A stretch of 64,000 bases of DNA from Adineta vaga (taxonomy: Eukaryota > Rotifera). Shown piece by piece: positions 61,002 through 64,000 of the stretch (position 1 is its first letter; each line of letters opens with the position of its first letter). The position numbers and the translations under genes were made by a program. The notes under the pieces are model-generated. The model was given only the letters and a program-made list of their open reading frames with translations, was not told where the DNA came from and ran no database searches. The stretch spans positions 9,672,001-9,736,000 of the forward strand of contig CP075495.1 of NCBI GenBank assembly GCA_021613535.1. Direction: 5' to 3'.

Positions 61002-61572
61002 AAGAGAGATATTCCAGGAAAAAAAGACCTTAAAATAAAAATAAAATTAATACATCTTATTTTGTTTTCTTTTTGTTTGATTGATCTTCAGTAGTCTTGT
61101 GTTCTTTTTTTATTTTCTGTTTTATGTTTCATCTCATCAGTACATATGTGCATGTGTGTATAGAATACTATTTCTTCTTTCGTTCTCCTTTATAAAAGTT
61201 TGAAAGTACTGAAACTAATGACGATGGTTAATATTATAGAAGAAAACACAACTTTATTTTCTTGCAAAATTCAAGATAGGAACATCGAATGTGCTATAGT
61301 GAATTTCTTACCTAAAAGCGACATCTATATAACGTGAAAGAATGCAATATATTATTCATATTTCTGATGAAAAATAATAATAATAATAATCTGTCTTCTA
61401 ATTATTGAGAGTGTTTCAAGAAAAACACTTCCATATGATTTTCCTTACTATTGGATATTTTCCAAGGACTTTGTAGGAGATGAACACTTTCGACGATTGA
61501 TTGTTAATTTGATTCGATTGTTTCTTTGAACAAGTACTAGGTAGACTAGTGGAATTAAAATAAAAAACTATC
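61002..61572. other. Spacer between PDK1 and the Bcl-2 family gene
   Basis: Contains the PDK1 3'UTR with AATAAA at 61034-61039 and, further on, the presumed promoter of the downstream gene on the same strand. (AAT)n-like repeat near 61374-61390. No gene seen. Confidence 0.5.
61034..61039 (+). terminator. Polyadenylation signal of PDK1
   Basis: AATAAA 33 bp after the stop codon, followed by T-rich sequence. Confidence 0.5.
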
Positions 61573-62676
61573 ATGCCTTCAAAAACGCAATCAAATATTC
61601 TTTCTAAAAATACAACGGATCTTTATTCAATGCGTTTTGCATCTGTACCTTATATTCGTATGTTTAAATATTGAATTTTCTTCGAAATAGTATCAATGAT
61701 ATATTATAGCTACAGATTATACGGACAATTCGCCGTATAGTAAAAGTGTTGCAGATATTACTGAAGAAACTCGTTATATATTAGAAGAATTTATTGTTGA
61801 GCGAGCTGCCGAAGATGGTGTTGATATGAATTTAGTTAAACCAATCATTGATGTTGATCTCACTGCACGTAAGAAAAAGAATAGTAATAAAATTCGTAGT
61901 ATTCCTTTAATGTATTTAGTTCCACAATATCGACAAATTCAACAGATTGCATATCGATTACGACTTATTGGTGATCAACTTGATGCTGACCAACGCATCA
62001 CTAGGTATAAATAAAATTTTAATTCTTTTTCATATAAATACTGCATATTCTTTTCTAAAGATTATTTCTCATATATTAATTGTAACGGTAAGCTAAAATA
62101 GATAGATAGATTGTTTGCTTTATACTATCACGCTCTTTCAACCTCTATTTGACCGCTATACTTTGCTTCTCATGATACTAACGCATTAGTACTAGTTCGC
62201 TGTTTTCTTTTGTCTATTAGCATGGTTGATCAAGTATCTATTAACAGTCCATATGAAACATTTAGTGATGTGGCCAAAGAACTGTTTTGTGATGGTATCT
62301 ATAATTGGGGACGAATTGTTACATTATTCTATTTTACATATAAACTTATATTGAAAGTAAGTAATAGAAATTATTTCGAAAAAATATATAACTATCGTTC
62401 ATTGTAGTCACTTATAGATGAACCATCGTCACTTTTACATGTTCTCATCGAATGGACTGTTCGTTTTGTTAGAGAAATTATCGCTCCATGGATAATACGT
62501 AAAGGTGGTTGGGTAAGTTTTGTTACTACGAACAATTTCATACTATGATTTTGATAATATTTTAGTTAGTTATTCTACGTGATGTTATACCACAATCACG
62601 TTTAACAACAATTGGTATTTTTCTTAGTGGTATGGTTGCAAGTTTTATGATTCTTTATTTTTTTCGACGCATCTAA
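61573..62676 (+). CDS. Bcl-2 family protein, BAX/BAK-like effector type
   Basis: Five exons, 61573-61657, 61710-62004, 62221-62356, 62408-62512 and 62566-62676, give 243 residues. BH3 is at ~107-122 (QIAYRLRLIGDQLDAD), with the I-G-D-x-L-D core found in BAX and BAK. BH1 at ~147-166 is ELFCDGIYNWGRIVTLFYF. BH2 at ~200-213 is WIIRKGGWLVILRD. The C-terminal membrane anchor (TTIGIFLSGMVASFMILYFF) ends in Arg-Arg, as in mitochondrial tail anchors. The last intron cuts BH2 right after GGW, a position conserved across animal Bcl-2 genes. An N-terminal helix (ETRYILEEFIVERAAEDG) could be BH4-like. The protein should act at the mitochondrial outer membrane. Effector (pore-forming) identity is inferred from BH3; an anti-apoptotic role cannot be excluded without structure or assay. 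Confidence 0.9.
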
Positions 62677-63617
62677 TCAAATATTTCTTATTAAAATAAA
62701 ACAAATGGATACTAGTCGCTGTATGACACTATATCTCTTCGTTTATCATAAATTCTATTTATTTACATCTATGTATTCTCTCGTGTGTGTTTGCTTGTTT
62801 TCTTTTAAAAAAATATGTATTGTACAATTCGATAAACGAAATCAATTGTCATTTAAATAAATAAATAAATATGATGTTCATACGAAATTAAAGTTATAGG
62901 TAACATTGTTGATTATGTTGTATTAGAGATAATACTCAATGATTGTCAACGAAAAAATATTAGTTGTTTAGATATACAAATTGAAAGAATTAGAAAACTA
63001 ATGATAAATAAAATAAGCATTCCTATTTTTGAGATTTGAAATAAATCGTTTGAATTTTCTATTTTTTGTTATTGTTTGTTCGAAATATTATAATAAATAT
63101 CTATAGAAATCCGAGAGAATATTTTAACATGATAAAAATCTACACATAGTCATAAATTGAATCGAAGTATATCATGATACATTTTATTTTTTAATATTTG
63201 TTGTAATATATTCATCTTGTGCTCATTCAGTATCATAGATTAACGGGAATATCTAATGAATGAGCTTTAGAAGTTCAACTTTTTCTCGAGGATGAATACA
63301 TTCACTTTATTAGAATGATGTTGACCATTATATAGCTCCTCAGGTAAGAGTAATAATAGTCAAACGATCAATGAATATTTTATAACATGAAATGCGAAGA
63401 AGGCAAAGTATTTTACTTAATATTATTGGCTAAATATTATGATGAAATAATCAATAACTTCGAAAGAAAATATATGGATTATCATTGTTATTTAAAATAA
63501 AGTTTCTTACAAATTGTATCATATAGAAGATTGAAAAGTACATAGGATTACTAAACCATTTCGGTGTTCGTTCTCAAGCTCACATAACAATATTTGGATT
63601 TTTAGTTTATTTATATA
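62677..63617. other. Convergent spacer, no gene seen
   Basis: AT-rich 3' region shared by the Bcl-2 family gene (+) and the Arg/Asp-rich gene (-). No open frame of interest. Confidence 0.5.
62695..62700 (+). terminator. Polyadenylation signal of the Bcl-2 family gene
   Basis: AATAAA 19 bp after the stop codon; a second cluster of overlapping AATAAA lies near 62857-62870. Confidence 0.5.
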
Positions 63618-64000
63618 TTAAAATTTCAAATAACTATCATCATCTGATGGATAAGTTTGATGACGAGTTACAGTCGTAGTTGTGATATTATTAGGTACGG
63701 GTGAATAACTTAATCTATACGCCGTTGACTGTTGTTCCAAATCTTTTCGATCGTTACTTCGACGTTGATAATCAACAGATCGTTGACGTCGTTTCGTTCG
63801 ATTGTCTTCATCGTCATCATCTTCATCAAGTTCACGAGGCGACACATAAAGTGGATAACGAAGACCTTCGACGGATCGTACACGTCGTGTAGGACCTGAA
63901 ACACGTCGATTATTTAATCGATCATAATCACGACGACGACTAACACGTTCATTGCGTTGATAATGTGGTCGACTGTAAGTTGTCGGTGATAGAGCACGAT
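63618..64000 (-). CDS. 3' end of an Arg-rich, low-complexity protein (partial)
   Basis: The minus-strand frame is open from the window edge at 64000 to the stop at 63618, giving the last 126 or so residues. It is rich in Arg, Tyr, Asp and Ser: RVSRRRDYDRLNNRRV, RRVRSVEGLRYPLYVSPREL, an acidic run (ELDEDDDDEDN), then RRQRSVDYQRRSNDRK and a Tyr/Ser/Pro tail ending DDDSYLKF. I do not recognise the family. The composition fits a disordered tail of a nuclear, RNA-binding or membrane-scaffold protein, and the ending SYLKF could be a short C-terminal motif. No intron is needed in the visible part. Start and most of the protein lie outside the window. Confidence 0.6.
   Translation of the reverse strand, partial: RALSPTTYSRPHYQRNERVSRRRDYDRLNNRRVSGPTRRVRSVEGLRYPLYVSPRELDEDDDDEDNRTKRRQRSVDYQRRSNDRKDLEQQSTAYRLSYSPVPNNITTTTVTRHQTYPSDDDSYLKF

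Overview
The window looks like a piece of an AT-rich invertebrate nuclear genome, most probably from a bdelloid rotifer. That assignment is inferred. It rests on very short GT..AG introns (about 45-70 bp is typical), animal gene families throughout (a nuclear receptor, rhodopsin-type GPCRs, a FAT-type cadherin, a docking protein, PDK1, a BAX-like protein), strong codon bias toward A/T, and clusters of lineage-specific GPCRs. No viral, bacterial, transposon, CRISPR, tRNA or rRNA feature was recognised. Gene models were built by reading frames across splice sites by hand. Except for three genes that each lack exactly one base, all complete models sum to a multiple of three.

Layout. 1-1164 (-) is the 5' part of a secreted, lectin-like gene that runs off the left edge. 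2335-3909 (-) is a nuclear hormone receptor. 5392-16437 (-) holds four rhodopsin-type GPCRs, with a pinin-like splicing gene (8902-10032, +) between the second and third. After 7.6 kb without a gene comes a fifth GPCR (24063-27035, +), a paralogue of the fourth in opposite orientation. 27272-28522 (-) is a docking-protein-like PH/PTB adaptor. 29284-30992 (+) is a single-pass membrane protein of unknown function. 34202-49691 (+) is one 18-exon gene for a FAT-like giant cadherin of about 4,347 residues. 50341-51696 (-) is an unusual macrodomain plus OTU-type protein, and 52163-53101 (-) a claudin-like tetraspan.

The right end is gene-dense housekeeping DNA. It holds ESS2 (54224-55994, -), galactokinase (56147-57579, -), PDK1 (57792-61001, +), a BAX/BAK-like Bcl-2 protein (61573-62676, +) and the 3' end of an Arg/Asp-rich gene (63618-64000, -). 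ESS2 starts only 152 bp after the galactokinase stop, on the same strand and behind a strong splice acceptor, which fits a trans-spliced operon. Galactokinase and PDK1 are divergent, 212 bp apart.

The most interesting points are: the macrodomain-zinc-OTU fusion; three conserved genes (nuclear receptor, GPCR1, ESS2) that each need one extra base to restore the frame; the loss of most canonical calcium-linker motifs in the giant cadherin; and the inverted GPCR4/GPCR5 pair with one shared and two unshared intron positions.
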